A DNA stretch of 64,000 nt from Nonomuraea aurantiaca. GTDB taxonomy: Bacteria > Actinomycetota > Actinomycetes > Streptosporangiales > Streptosporangiaceae. Every line of letters begins with the position of its first letter. Within the stretch, counting starts at the first letter, position 1. A program made the translations under genes and the position numbers. Positions 17,992 to 26,630 of this stretch are shown here, in pieces. The stretch covers positions 1,178,001 through 1,242,000 of the forward strand of contig NZ_JAIWNB010000001.1 of assembly GCF_020215705.1 (NCBI RefSeq). The letters run 5' to 3'. The notes under the pieces are model-generated. The model saw only the letters and a program-made list of their open reading frames with translations. It was not told the origin of the DNA and did not search any database.

Positions 17992-19149
17992 ATGCCTGAC
18001 ATCGAGGTCGCAGGGCGCGAAGTCCGCATCACCAACCCCGACAAGGTGGTGTTCCCGGGCACCGGGCACACCAAGCTCGACCTGATCCGCTACTACCAGG
18101 CGGTCGGTGAGGGCGCGCTGCGCGGCGTCCAGGGACGGCCGATGGTGCTCAAGCGGTTCGTGCACGGCATCGAGGAGGAGGCGTTCTTCCAGAAGCGCGC
18201 GCCCGCCAAGCGGCCCGACTGGATCCAGGTGGCCGAGCTCCGCTACCGCTCCGGGCGCAGTGCCGAGGAGGTCGTCGCGACCGAGACGGCCCACATCGTG
18301 TGGGCGGTCAACCTGGGGTGCGTCGACCTCAACCCGCACCCGGTGCTGGCCGCCGACCTGGCCCACCCCGACGAGCTGCGCATCGACCTCGACCCGGTGC
18401 CGGGCGTGCGCTGGGGCGACGTGCTGCGCACGGCGCAGGTCTCCCGCGAGGTGCTGGCCGACCACGGCCTGACCGCCTGGCCGAAGACGTCGGGATCGCG
18501 GGGCTTCCATGTCTACGCCCGCATCGAGCCGCGCTGGACGTTCGCCGAGGTGCGCCGGGCGGCCGAGGCGGTGGCCCGGGAGGTCGAGCGGCGCGCCCCC
18601 GAGGTGGCCACCAGCCGTTGGTGGAAGGAGCAGCGGCACGGCGTGTTCGTCGACTACAACCAGAACGCCTATGACCGCACGGTCGCCTCCGCCTACTCGG
18701 TCAGGCCGGTCGCCGACGCCCGCGTCTCCACGCCGCTGACCTGGGACGAGGTGCCGGGCTGCCGGCCGGGTGACCACACGATCGACACGGTCCCCAAGAG
18801 GTTCGCCGAGCTCGGCGACCCGTGGGCGGACATGGACCTGCATCCGGGCGGCCTGGAGTCGCTGCTGGAGCTGGCCGAGTCGCAGGGGCCCGCCCCCGAG
18901 CGGGAGGACCTTCCCGTCGTCGAGATCGCCAGGGCGCAGCACAAGGACGAGGCGCTGGCCGGGTTCGAGCGGTGGAAGGCGAGGCATCCCGAGGTGGCCG
19001 GCCATCTCCAGCCCGCCGACGTGCTGGTCGACGGCATGCGCGGGCGCAGCAGCGTGTGGTACCGGATCAGGGTCAACCTCCAGCACGTCCCGGAGGCCGA
19101 GCGGCCGGCGCAGGAGCCGCTGGAGGTCGACTACGACCCCTGGACCTGA
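17992..19149 (+). CDS. LigD-type polymerase (archaeo-eukaryotic primase family PolDom)
   Basis: About 385 residues from the ATG (a GTG at 17983 is also open). LigD polymerase landmarks: ITNPDKVVFPGTGHTKLDLIRYY at the N-terminus, metal-binding LRIDLDPVPG (about 126), KTSGSRGFHVYARI (about 165) and the third acidic site in VFVDYNQNA. This family fills gaps with ribonucleotides or deoxyribonucleotides during non-homologous end joining. There is no ligase or phosphoesterase domain and no ku gene within the window, so it is a stand-alone PolDom. A C-terminal extension of about 90 residues includes RGRSSVWYRIRVNLQHVP. Cytoplasmic. Confidence 0.9.
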   Translation: MPDIEVAGREVRITNPDKVVFPGTGHTKLDLIRYYQAVGEGALRGVQGRPMVLKRFVHGIEEEAFFQKRAPAKRPDWIQVAELRYRSGRSAEEVVATETAHIVWAVNLGCVDLNPHPVLAADLAHPDELRIDLDPVPGVRWGDVLRTAQVSREVLADHGLTAWPKTSGSRGFHVYARIEPRWTFAEVRRAAEAVAREVERRAPEVATSRWWKEQRHGVFVDYNQNAYDRTVASAYSVRPVADARVSTPLTWDEVPGCRPGDHTIDTVPKRFAELGDPWADMDLHPGGLESLLELAESQGPAPEREDLPVVEIARAQHKDEALAGFERWKARHPEVAGHLQPADVLVDGMRGRSSVWYRIRVNLQHVPEAERPAQEPLEVDYDPWT

Positions 19150-19171
19150 GGGGGCCCGGATTCAAGGCGGG

Positions 19172-20071
19172 TCAGGCGCGGGTCGGGCGCTCGTAGCCGT
19201 CGTCCCCGCCGTAGACGTGCGCGTTCGGGTGGAGGTCCGGCTGGGTGGCCGGGCTGGTCGGTGAGGCGGTGTGCTCGATGGCGAAGTCGTCCGACGGCTC
19301 GGGCGGGTCGGGGAAGAGATGGTCGCGCCAGCTGATCCGCCCCAGCGGTATGGCGTCCGTGGTGTGCCAGCCGGCCCGCTGGGCGGCCCACCGGCCGCCC
19401 GGATAGCGCACCGGCAGCAGCAGGCGCCGCACCCGCCTGGCCTGCAGCCAGGATCTGACCACCTCGTCCATGCCGATCACCTCGGGCCCGCCATATTCGA
19501 TCACGCCCCGCTCGGGACCGGCGGCGACCAGATCGGTCAGATACCCGGCGACCTCGGAGCGGTCCACCGGCTGCCAGGGGAGCGTGCGGTCCACCGGGAT
19601 CGCGGGGTAGGTGGCGGCCAGCTCCCGGAGCAGCTGGTCGAGGTGCTGGTGGAAGGTGGTGGAACGGAGGATCGTCCAGCCGATCCCGCTCTCCCTGATC
19701 AGCCGCTCGGCTTCGAGCTTGTCCTCGAGATACCCGGTCGCGGCCTGGTCGGCGCCGACGATCGAGGTGAACACCAGGTGGGGCACCCCGGCCTCCCTGG
19801 CCGCGTCGAGCAGCACCGCGGTGCCCGCGACGTCGACGGAGCCGGCCCGGTGGCCCTTGCGGGCGAAGGTGGCGAGATGGATGATCGCGTCGACGTCCCG
19901 CACGGCGCTGTAGACGCCTTTGCCCCCGGTCAGGTCACCCCATACCCATTCGACGTCCCGGCCTGAGTGCGCCTCGCGGCTCAACGCCCGCACCGCGTGA
20001 CCCGTCCTGAGGAGTGTGGGCACCACCGCTTTGCCCAGCGTGCCGGTTGCCCCCGTGACCAGAATGTGCAT
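19172..20071 (-). CDS. NmrA/SDR-like NAD(P)-binding protein
   Basis: 299 residues. N-terminal Rossmann motif HILVTGATGTLGKAVV; no canonical YxxxK dyad is clear, so this is an atypical SDR. Other marks: FTSIVGADQAATGYLEDKLEAERLI and GWTILRSTTFHQHL. Such proteins act as NADP sensors or quinone/epimerase-like enzymes. The last 50 residues (EHTASPTSPATQPD and on) are low-complexity and probably disordered. Divergent from the thiamine-diphosphate enzyme at 20179; the 107-bp gap holds a G/C-tract inverted repeat. Confidence 0.88.
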   Translation of the reverse strand: MHILVTGATGTLGKAVVPTLLRTGHAVRALSREAHSGRDVEWVWGDLTGGKGVYSAVRDVDAIIHLATFARKGHRAGSVDVAGTAVLLDAAREAGVPHLVFTSIVGADQAATGYLEDKLEAERLIRESGIGWTILRSTTFHQHLDQLLRELAATYPAIPVDRTLPWQPVDRSEVAGYLTDLVAAGPERGVIEYGGPEVIGMDEVVRSWLQARRVRRLLLPVRYPGGRWAAQRAGWHTTDAIPLGRISWRDHLFPDPPEPSDDFAIEHTASPTSPATQPDLHPNAHVYGGDDGYERPTRA

Positions 20072-20149
20072 TCCCCGCCCCTACCCGCAGCCTGGGAATT
20101 CTCCCGAAATGACAACGAAATTCAGCGCATGCTTGGTCAAAGGGTCTGC

Positions 20150-20168
20150 CTACCCCAGTCGGGGGTAG
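20150..20168. promoter_or_regulatory. G/C-tract inverted repeat resembling a CsoR-family operator
   Basis: CTACCCC (20150-20156), AGTCG, GGGGTAG (20162-20168): perfect 7-bp arms ending 10 nt before the ATG of the TPP enzyme. Operators of CsoR-family repressors (copper, sulfide or formaldehyde sensing) are typically TACCC/GGGTA with a G/C tract. The likeness is in the sequence; the factor is inferred and no csoR gene is in the window. An RNA hairpin at the start codon is the alternative. Confidence 0.4.
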
Positions 20169-20178
20169 AGCCGCTGTC

Positions 20179-21945
20179 ATGGCACGCATAGCAGCGGAAT
20201 CCCTGGTAGAGCGGCTCGCCGAGTGGGGCGTCGACACCGTCTTCGGCATGCCGGGCGACGGCATCAACGGCATCATGGAGGGCCTGCGACGCCATCGCGA
20301 CAAGGTGCGCTTCGTCCTGGTGCACCACGAGGAGGCCGCCGCTTTCATGGCCACGGGCTACGCCAAGGCGACGGGGCGGATCGGCGTCTGCCTGGCCACC
20401 TCGGGCCCCGGCGGCATCCACCTGCTCAACGGGCTCTATGACGCCAAACTCGACCACGCTCCCGTCCTGGCCATCACCGGGATGCAGGAGAGCTCCGTGC
20501 TGGGCACCGCCTACCAGCAGGAGGTGCAGCTGGATCGGCTGTACGCGGACGTGGCCGAGTACAACATGATGATCACCAATCCGGCCCAGCTGCCGGCGCT
20601 GGTGGACGTGGCGATCCGCACCGCGTACGCGCGACGCGGGGTCGCCCACCTCACGCTGCCCAACGACCTGCAGGTGGCCGACGCGGACGCCGACCCCTGG
20701 CAGCACGTGGCGCCCGCCAGGACCCCGCAGACGGCGCCCGTCTACCTCGAGCCCGGCGGGATCCCCCGCCAGGAGGACATCGAGTGGGCGGCCGAGGTGC
20801 TCAACACGGCCGAACGGCCCGCCATCCTGGTCGGGGCGGGCGCGTTGCACGCCAGGGACGAGGTGCTGGCGGTCGCCGAGGCGCTCGGCGCGCCTGTGGT
20901 CAAGACGCTGCCCGGCAAGGCGGTGGTCCCCGACGACTCGCCGTACACGACGGGCGGGATCGGGCTGCTCGGCACCCGGCCGAGCGAGGACCTGATGGAG
21001 GACGCCGACGTTCTGCTCATGGTGGGCACCAACTTCCCCTACTCCAAGTTCCTGCCGGAGCCGGGAGGGACGCGGGTCGTGCAGCTGGAGGCCGACCCCG
21101 CCAGGGCCGGGGCGCGGATCGCCACCGACGTGCCGGTCGTGTGCGACGCCAAGGAGGGCCTGCGGGCCCTCCTGCCGCTGCTCTCCGCCCGCGACGGGAA
21201 CGCCCATCTAGCGAAATATCAGAAGAAAATGGTCAAGTGGCGTGAGGACATGGACGCGCAGGAGAACGCCGACCGCGACCCCATCGCGCCCCAGTACGTG
21301 GTGTCGGTCCTCGACGACCTGGCCGCCGACGACGCCATCATGACCTGCGACAGCGGCACGATCGCCACCTGGGCGGCCAGGCACTGGACGATCCGCGGCG
21401 GGCGCGCGTTCTACCTGTCGGGCAACCTGGCCTCGATGGCGCCCGGCCTGCCGTACGCCAACGCCATGCAGCACGCCTACCCGGGCCGGCAGGTGATCGC
21501 GTACGTCGGCGACGGCGGGTTCGCCATGCTCATGGCCGAGTTCCTCACCGCCGCCCAGCAGCGGCTGCCGGTCAAGGTCGTCATCAACAACAACCGCTCG
21601 CTCGGCCAGATCCTGTGGGAGCAGATGGTCCTCGGCTACCCCGAGCACGGCGTGCGCTTCCCCGAACCGGCGGGCGACTTCGCCGGCTGGGCCCGGGGCT
21701 GCGGCGGGTTCGGGGTCAAGGTCACCAAGGCCGGCGATCTTGAGTCCGCGATCCAGCAGGCGCTGGCCTACGACGGGCCCGCGCTGGTGGACGTGGAGGT
21801 GAACCCGAACGAGCCGCCCCTGCCCGCCAAGGTCTCCTACGACCAGGCCAAGAGCTTCGCCCAGGCGTTCATCAAGGGCCAGCCGCACCGGGCCGCCATC
21901 GCCACCACCCTGTTCAAGGACCGGATCCAGCGGCTCGGCGACTAG
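20179..21945 (+). CDS. poxB: Thiamine-diphosphate enzyme, pyruvate oxidase/pyruvate:quinone dehydrogenase-like
   Basis: 588 residues, the PoxB length. N-terminal Pyr domain with GVDTVFGMPGDGINGIM and the activating Glu in VHHEEAAAFMA. Central domain with PAILVGAGALHARDEV. C-terminal PP domain with the ThDP motif GDGGFAMLMAEFLTAAQ to NNNRSLGQI. The C-terminal ~40 residues, including QPHRAAIATTLFKDRIQRL, may be the amphipathic tail that lets PoxB touch the membrane. It would convert pyruvate to acetate and CO2 with electrons to quinone. An acetolactate-synthase-like activity cannot be excluded. The stop overlaps the convergent DUF6807 gene. Confidence 0.85.
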   Translation: MARIAAESLVERLAEWGVDTVFGMPGDGINGIMEGLRRHRDKVRFVLVHHEEAAAFMATGYAKATGRIGVCLATSGPGGIHLLNGLYDAKLDHAPVLAITGMQESSVLGTAYQQEVQLDRLYADVAEYNMMITNPAQLPALVDVAIRTAYARRGVAHLTLPNDLQVADADADPWQHVAPARTPQTAPVYLEPGGIPRQEDIEWAAEVLNTAERPAILVGAGALHARDEVLAVAEALGAPVVKTLPGKAVVPDDSPYTTGGIGLLGTRPSEDLMEDADVLLMVGTNFPYSKFLPEPGGTRVVQLEADPARAGARIATDVPVVCDAKEGLRALLPLLSARDGNAHLAKYQKKMVKWREDMDAQENADRDPIAPQYVVSVLDDLAADDAIMTCDSGTIATWAARHWTIRGGRAFYLSGNLASMAPGLPYANAMQHAYPGRQVIAYVGDGGFAMLMAEFLTAAQQRLPVKVVINNNRSLGQILWEQMVLGYPEHGVRFPEPAGDFAGWARGCGGFGVKVTKAGDLESAIQQALAYDGPALVDVEVNPNEPPLPAKVSYDQAKSFAQAFIKGQPHRAAIATTLFKDRIQRLGD

Positions 21946-22802
21946 TCAGCGGCTCGGCGCTTGGCCAGGTGCTCCTCGATCCGTTCGGTGCCCCACCAGC
22001 CGGTCGCCAGCACGATCCGGTAGCGGCGGGAGATCGTCTGACCGCGCGCCAGCTCGAACTCCTGGTGGAAGGCCCATGAGGGGTTGACGGCGGCGAACGG
22101 GCCACTGCGCACGAACCAGTGCGACTCCGGCCCCGGCTCCGGCACGAACACCAGCGTGGACGACCGGTCCACCTCGTCATGCCGTCCCTGGAAGGCCAGC
22201 CAGCGGGCCCGCTGTCCCATCATCTCCTCGCCGCCCATCCCGTCGGGGCCGAGCACCTCGCCGCCGGTGAACGAGCGCGGGCCGCGCCAGAACAGGCCGC
22301 TGTATCCGGCGAGCGGGCGGCCGTGCGTGGTGGGGCTGCCGAAGCGCAGCGGTTCCTCTCGCAGGCCGGTGAGTATCGTGTGCCAGACCAGCTCCCAGGA
22401 GCCGTTCGCCGGATCGACCGCCTCGACGGTGAGCTCGCGCCGTTCCTCCACCCAGGGCTCGCCGCGCGAGCTGCGCCAGGTCAGCTGCCCTGACAGGCCG
22501 TCTTCGCGTACGTCGAGGGTGTCGTGGCGCATCGTGCCGTTGTTGTCCAGGTCGATGTAGCGCTTCTCCTCGCGGACGAAGGTGCCGCCGCCCCAGAAGT
22601 TCTGGCCGGACACGTGCGAGGCGGTCAGCTGCAGGCCCTTGTGCCAGCGGTGGTCGTGCGGCCGGTAGGAGGTCACCACGTCACCGGCCAGCGTACGCAG
22701 CGGGTGGACGTACGGCTTGGGCGCCTCGAACGGCTGCGGGTCGGGCTCGTGGACGTAGCGCATCAGCTCCACGCCGTGCGCCTCGAAGACGATCGCGCTC
22801 AT
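21942..22802 (-). CDS. DUF6807 (PmoA-like) family protein
   Basis: 286 residues from ATG 22800-22802. Conserved features: a SYRPHDHRWHKGLQ segment with clustered His, FWGGGTFVREEKRY, SGLFWRGPRSFTGG and a C-terminal FHQEFELARGQTISRRYRIVLA. The His cluster suggests metal or sugar binding. These proteins occur beside Gfo/Idh/MocA oxidoreductases in sugar catabolism loci. It overlaps that oxidoreductase upstream by 4 bp (ATGA), so the two form one operon. The exact reaction is unknown. Confidence 0.85.
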   Translation of the reverse strand: MSAIVFEAHGVELMRYVHEPDPQPFEAPKPYVHPLRTLAGDVVTSYRPHDHRWHKGLQLTASHVSGQNFWGGGTFVREEKRYIDLDNNGTMRHDTLDVREDGLSGQLTWRSSRGEPWVEERRELTVEAVDPANGSWELVWHTILTGLREEPLRFGSPTTHGRPLAGYSGLFWRGPRSFTGGEVLGPDGMGGEEMMGQRARWLAFQGRHDEVDRSSTLVFVPEPGPESHWFVRSGPFAAVNPSWAFHQEFELARGQTISRRYRIVLATGWWGTERIEEHLAKRRAAD

Positions 22803-23881
22803 GAGGGGCTCCATCCGGGTGTGTCGCCGTGCAGGCTGCGGTAGAAGGGATCGCCGGGGCCCACCTCGCCCGCGCGTACCGTGCCGCCGGTCAGTGCCGC
22901 CTTGTACATGGCGGTGATCAGCTCCAGCGACCGGCGCCCGTCCCGCCCGCTGGCCCGGGGCCGCCGGCCCGCGCGCAGGTCCGCCACCAGGGCCCGCAGC
23001 TGCTTCAGGTGGGAGGTGGGCTCGTCCTCGGCGGGCGGCCAGTCGATCGGGCCGGCGTGCTCGGCCGGGGTGCAGGTCCAGTCGTCGTTGGCGTAGCCGT
23101 ACAGGTGGGTCAGCTCCAGCGTGGCGTCGGCGAGGTCGATGCGCAGGTGGCTGACCTGCCGCGGCGACAGCACGCTGTTGACCACCGTGGCCAGGGCGCC
23201 GGACTCGAAGCGGACCAGCGCGGTCGTGACGTCGTCGGTCTCGACGTCGCGCGCCAGCCTGGCCGCCATGGCGCGTACCTCGCTCCACTCGCCGAGCAGC
23301 TCCAGCAGCAGGTCGAGCTGGTGGATGCCGTGGCCCATCGCGGGGCCGCCGCCCTCGGTCTCCCAGCGCCCGCGCCACGGCACCGCGTAGTAGGCGTCGT
23401 CGCGGTACCAGGTGGTCTGGCAGTGCGCGACGTACGGCGTGCCGAGCGCGCCCTTCTCGATCAGCCGCCGCAGGTGCTGCGCGCCGGAGCCGAACCGCTG
23501 CTGGAACACGATCGCCGCGTACGGGCCGCCTTCCCGCTCGGCCGCGACCATGGCGTCGTACTCGGCCAGCGACAGGCACGGCGGTTTCTCGCACCACACC
23601 CACGCGCCCGCGCGCAGCGCGGCGGCCACCTGCGCGGCGTGCAGGGAGGGCGGGCTGCAGACGTCGACCAGGTCGGGGCGTACCTCGGCGAGCATGCCTT
23701 CGAGGTCGTCCGAGGCGTACGGCACGCCGAACCGGTCGGCGAACGCCTGGGCCAGCTCGGCGGTCGCGTCCACGACGGCGACCACCTCGATGTCGTCGGA
23801 CAGCTCCTGGAAGGCGGGCATGTGCGCGAAGCTCGCGATCGCGCCGCCGCCGACGACGGCGACACGCAGGGGGGACGGCAC
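22799..23881 (-). CDS. Gfo/Idh/MocA-family sugar oxidoreductase
   Basis: 360 residues. N-terminal NAD-binding domain with RVAVVGGGAIASFAHMPAF and VDVCSPPSLHAAQVAAAL, then the EKPPCLSLAEYDAM motif (catalytic Lys of the EKP signature). The C-terminal barrel has WRGRWETEGGGPAMGHGIHQLDLL, where the HGIHQLD segment holds the active-site His. Oxidises or epimerises a sugar or cyclitol; substrate unknown. GTG start with AAGGAGG (complement of 23888-23894) 6 nt upstream. A LacI-type palindrome sits upstream at 23905. Confidence 0.92.
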   Translation of the reverse strand: MPSPLRVAVVGGGAIASFAHMPAFQELSDDIEVVAVVDATAELAQAFADRFGVPYASDDLEGMLAEVRPDLVDVCSPPSLHAAQVAAALRAGAWVWCEKPPCLSLAEYDAMVAAEREGGPYAAIVFQQRFGSGAQHLRRLIEKGALGTPYVAHCQTTWYRDDAYYAVPWRGRWETEGGGPAMGHGIHQLDLLLELLGEWSEVRAMAARLARDVETDDVTTALVRFESGALATVVNSVLSPRQVSHLRIDLADATLELTHLYGYANDDWTCTPAEHAGPIDWPPAEDEPTSHLKQLRALVADLRAGRRPRASGRDGRRSLELITAMYKAALTGGTVRAGEVGPGDPFYRSLHGDTPGWSPS

Positions 23882-23904
23882 GGGCGACCTCCTTGGGGAC
23901 CTTT

Positions 23905-23918
23905 GGAAAGCGCTTACC
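23905..23918. promoter_or_regulatory. LacI-family operator-like palindrome
   Basis: GGAAAGCGCTTACC is a 14-bp palindrome with one mismatch centred on GCGC, matching the AAGCGCTT core of LacI/GalR-family operators. It lies 24 bp upstream of the Gfo/Idh/MocA start, where it would block transcription of the sugar operon. No LacI gene is in the window, so the regulator would act in trans. Confidence 0.6.
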
Positions 23919-23957
23919 GGAGCACGTTATGGTGCGCGGGCACTCCTGGGCAAGTGG

Positions 23958-24707
23958 CTACGGCGTGGCGGCGCACGCCCTGGCGATCCCGTTCGCGGCG
24001 GTCAGCAGGGGCTCGACCAGCCGGGGGAGCTCGCGGGCGCGCCTGGAGGACAGCACCATGCCGAGCGCGGCGATGGCCCGGCCGTCGACGAGGACCGGGG
24101 CCGCGGCCGAGCAGGAGCCGAGCGTCATCTCCTCGTACGTCAGCGCGTACCCCTGGGCGCGTACAGTGGCCAGCTCACGCGCCAGCCGCCCCGGCTCGGT
24201 GATCGTGTGCGGGGTCGGCCGTTCGAGCACGCGGTCCAGGTACGACCGGACGAACCACTCGGGCTCGTAGGCGAGCAGGGCCTTGCCGACGCCCGTCGGA
24301 TGCATGGGCAGCCGCCCGCCCGTCCTGGACACGATCGGCACGGCCCGCCGACCGGCCACCTTGTCCACGTACAGGACCTCCAGGCCGTCGCGCACGGCCA
24401 GGTGCACGTTCTCGCCGGTGCTCGCGAACAGCTCCTGCAACCACGGATGGGCCAGGTCCTGGAGCTTGGCGGGCGCGAGCTGGCCGAGCTCCCACAGCCG
24501 CAGCCCGATGCGGAGCCGCCCGTCGGGCGCGCGGCTCAGCGCCTGCCACTCCTCCAGCTCGCCGACCAGGCGGTGCACCGTGCTCAGCGGCACGCCGCTG
24601 CGCCTGGCCAGGTCAGTCAGCGTGAGCTGCGGGTGGCCGGAGTCGAACGCGCCCAGGATGGCGAGCACCTTGGACGTCACCGTACGTCCCTGGGATCCGC
24701 CTGACAT
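23958..24707 (-). CDS. IclR-family transcriptional regulator of the pob/pca operon
   Basis: About 249 residues from ATG 24707; an upstream ATG at 24725 is possible. Winged helix: TLTDLARRSGVPLSTVHRLV. The IclR effector domain has VLYVDKVAGRR, LPMHPTGVGKALLA and YEEMTLGSCSAAAPVLVDG, with the usual Cys near the ligand pocket. It is divergent from pobA across 80 bp. IclR-type PcaR, PobR and PcaU regulate protocatechuate and hydroxybenzoate pathways in many bacteria, so this is the likely local regulator, sensing an aromatic or beta-ketoadipate. Confidence 0.92.
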   Translation of the reverse strand: MSGGSQGRTVTSKVLAILGAFDSGHPQLTLTDLARRSGVPLSTVHRLVGELEEWQALSRAPDGRLRIGLRLWELGQLAPAKLQDLAHPWLQELFASTGENVHLAVRDGLEVLYVDKVAGRRAVPIVSRTGGRLPMHPTGVGKALLAYEPEWFVRSYLDRVLERPTPHTITEPGRLARELATVRAQGYALTYEEMTLGSCSAAAPVLVDGRAIAALGMVLSSRRARELPRLVEPLLTAANGIARACAATP

Positions 24708-24726
24708 ATCGCAAATCCTGCACAAT

Positions 24727-24745
24727 TCTTCCGCTCAGTGGAAGA
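24727..24745. promoter_or_regulatory. Inverted repeat in the IclR-pobA divergent promoter
   Basis: TCTTCC (24727-24732), 7-nt spacer, GGAAGA (24740-24745): perfect 6-bp arms midway between the two start codons. Position and size fit a binding site for the IclR-type regulator. Confidence 0.5.
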
Positions 24746-24787
24746 GGCGTCTCGAACAATCGGCCGCCGAAGCAGGATGCTTCCCTC

Positions 24788-25942
24788 ATGCGCACTCAGG
24801 TAGGGATCATCGGGGCGGGGCCCGCCGGCCTGCTGCTGTCCCACCTGCTCCACCTGCGCGGCATCTCCTCCGTGGTGCTGGAGAAGCGCGGCCGCGCGTA
24901 CGTGGAGCGCCGCGTGCGCGCCGGCGTACTGGAGCAGGGGACGGTGGACACGCTGGTCGAGGCGGGCGTCGGCGCGCGGCTGCTGCGCGAGGGCCTGCCG
25001 CACCGGGGCATCGAGCTCAGGTACGGCGGGCAGGGCCGCCGCATCGCCTTCGAGAAGCTGGTGCCCGGCCGGTCCATCACCGTGTACGGCCAGCAGGAGG
25101 TGGTCAAGGACCTGATCGCCGCCAGGCTGGAGGCGGGCGGCGACGTGCGGTTCGAGATCGAGGACGTGGCCGTGCACGGGCTTGAGGCCGAGCCGTACCT
25201 GACGTTCGGTGGCGAGCGGCTCGACTGCGACGTGATCGCCGGTTGCGACGGCTTCCACGGCGTGTCCAGGCCGTCCATCCCGCCGGGCGTTCTGCGGTTG
25301 TTCGAGCGGGAGTATCCCTTCGCCTGGCTCGGCATCCTGGCCCGGGTGGCGCCCTCGTCCGAGGAGCTCATCTACGCCAGGACCGAGCGCGGCTTCGCCT
25401 TGCACAGCATGCGCTCGCCCACGGTCAGCCGTTTCTACCTGCAGGTCCCGCCCGACGCCACCGTCGCGGAGTGGCCGGACGAGCGGATCTGGGCCGAGCT
25501 GAAGGCGCGGCTGGAGACCGTACCCGGCTTCACCCTCGACACCGGAGAGATCTTCGACAAGGGCGTCACGCCGATGCGGGCCTTCGTCGCCGAGCCCATG
25601 CAGTACGGCCGCCTCTACCTCGCCGGCGATGCCGCCCACATCGTGCCGCCCACCGGCGCGAAGGGGCTGAACCTCGCCGTGGCCGACGTGCGCGTCCTGA
25701 CCGAGGCGCTGGACCGGTTCTTCTCCACCGGCTCGGCCGACCTGCTCGACACCTACTCCGAGTCGTGCCTGAAGCGGGTCTGGCGGGCCCAGCACTTCTC
25801 GTGGTGGATGACGACCCTGCTGCACACGTTCGACTCCGACGATGACTACGGGCGGCGGCTGCAGCTGTCCTACCTGGACTACGTGACCTCCTCGGAGGCG
25901 GCCGCCACGACGCTGGCGGAGAACTACGTGGGGCTTCCATGA
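24788..25942 (+). CDS. pobA: 4-hydroxybenzoate 3-monooxygenase
   Basis: 384 residues, close to the 394 of Pseudomonas PobA. FAD motifs in order: VGIIGAGPAGLLLSHLL, the mid-chain DG motif IAGCDGFHGVSRPS, and GDAAHIVPPTGAKGLNLAVAD. The VERRVRAGVLEQGTVD segment contains residues that contact FAD and substrate in this family. It hydroxylates 4-hydroxybenzoate to protocatechuate with NAD(P)H and O2. First gene of the operon, followed 20 bp later by pcaH, so its product feeds straight into ring cleavage. Confidence 0.95.
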   Translation: MRTQVGIIGAGPAGLLLSHLLHLRGISSVVLEKRGRAYVERRVRAGVLEQGTVDTLVEAGVGARLLREGLPHRGIELRYGGQGRRIAFEKLVPGRSITVYGQQEVVKDLIAARLEAGGDVRFEIEDVAVHGLEAEPYLTFGGERLDCDVIAGCDGFHGVSRPSIPPGVLRLFEREYPFAWLGILARVAPSSEELIYARTERGFALHSMRSPTVSRFYLQVPPDATVAEWPDERIWAELKARLETVPGFTLDTGEIFDKGVTPMRAFVAEPMQYGRLYLAGDAAHIVPPTGAKGLNLAVADVRVLTEALDRFFSTGSADLLDTYSESCLKRVWRAQHFSWWMTTLLHTFDSDDDYGRRLQLSYLDYVTSSEAAATTLAENYVGLP

Positions 25943-25961
25943 TCAACCTCGAAGGGCGGCC

Positions 25962-26630
25962 ATGACCCATCCTCCTTACCTGAGCCCTGGCTACCGCAGC
26001 ACGATCCTGCGCGCGCCCGCGCGGCCGCCGGTGGCGTTCAGGACCGATCCCGACGCGATCGAGCTGACCGGCCCGGTCTTCGGCCACCACGAGGTCGGCT
26101 CGCTCGACGCCGACCTGACCAGGCAGCATGCCGGGGAGCCGCTCGGCGAGCGCATCTCCGTCACGGGCCGCATCCTGGACTCCGCCGGAAAACCGATCCG
26201 CGGCACGCTCGTGGAGCTCTGGCAGGCCAACGCCGCCGGCCGCTACGCCCACGAACGCGACCAGCACCCCGCCCCCCTCGACCCGAACTTCACCGGCGCC
26301 GGCCGCTGCCTCACCGACGAGGACGGCCGCTACCGGTTCGTCACGATCAAGCCAGGCGCCTATCCCTGGCGCAACCACCACAACGCGTGGCGGCCGGCGC
26401 ACCTGCACTTCTCCGTGTTCGGGCGGGCCTTCACCGAGCGGCTCGTCACGCAGATGTACTTCCCCGGCGACCCGCTGATGCCCTTCGACCCCATCCTCCA
26501 GTCGATCCCCGACGAAGCGGCCAGGCAACGGCTCGTCTCGGCCTTCTCCATGGAGCTGACCGAGCCCGAATGGTCGCTGGGCTACTCCTTCGACATCGTG
26601 CTGGGCCGAACCCCGACGGAGTCCTCATGA
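25962..26630 (+). CDS. pcaH: Protocatechuate 3,4-dioxygenase beta subunit
   Basis: 222 residues. The ferric-iron ligands of intradiol dioxygenases are all visible: Tyr in AAGRYAHERDQ, Tyr in GAYPWRNHH, and two His in WRPAHLHFSVFG, with the catalytic Arg just before them. The beta-sandwich core has RGTLVELWQANAAG. With PcaG it cleaves protocatechuate between its hydroxyls to 3-carboxy-cis,cis-muconate. Its stop overlaps the pcaG start (ATGA), giving coupled synthesis of the two subunits. Confidence 0.96.
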   Translation: MTHPPYLSPGYRSTILRAPARPPVAFRTDPDAIELTGPVFGHHEVGSLDADLTRQHAGEPLGERISVTGRILDSAGKPIRGTLVELWQANAAGRYAHERDQHPAPLDPNFTGAGRCLTDEDGRYRFVTIKPGAYPWRNHHNAWRPAHLHFSVFGRAFTERLVTQMYFPGDPLMPFDPILQSIPDEAARQRLVSAFSMELTEPEWSLGYSFDIVLGRTPTESS

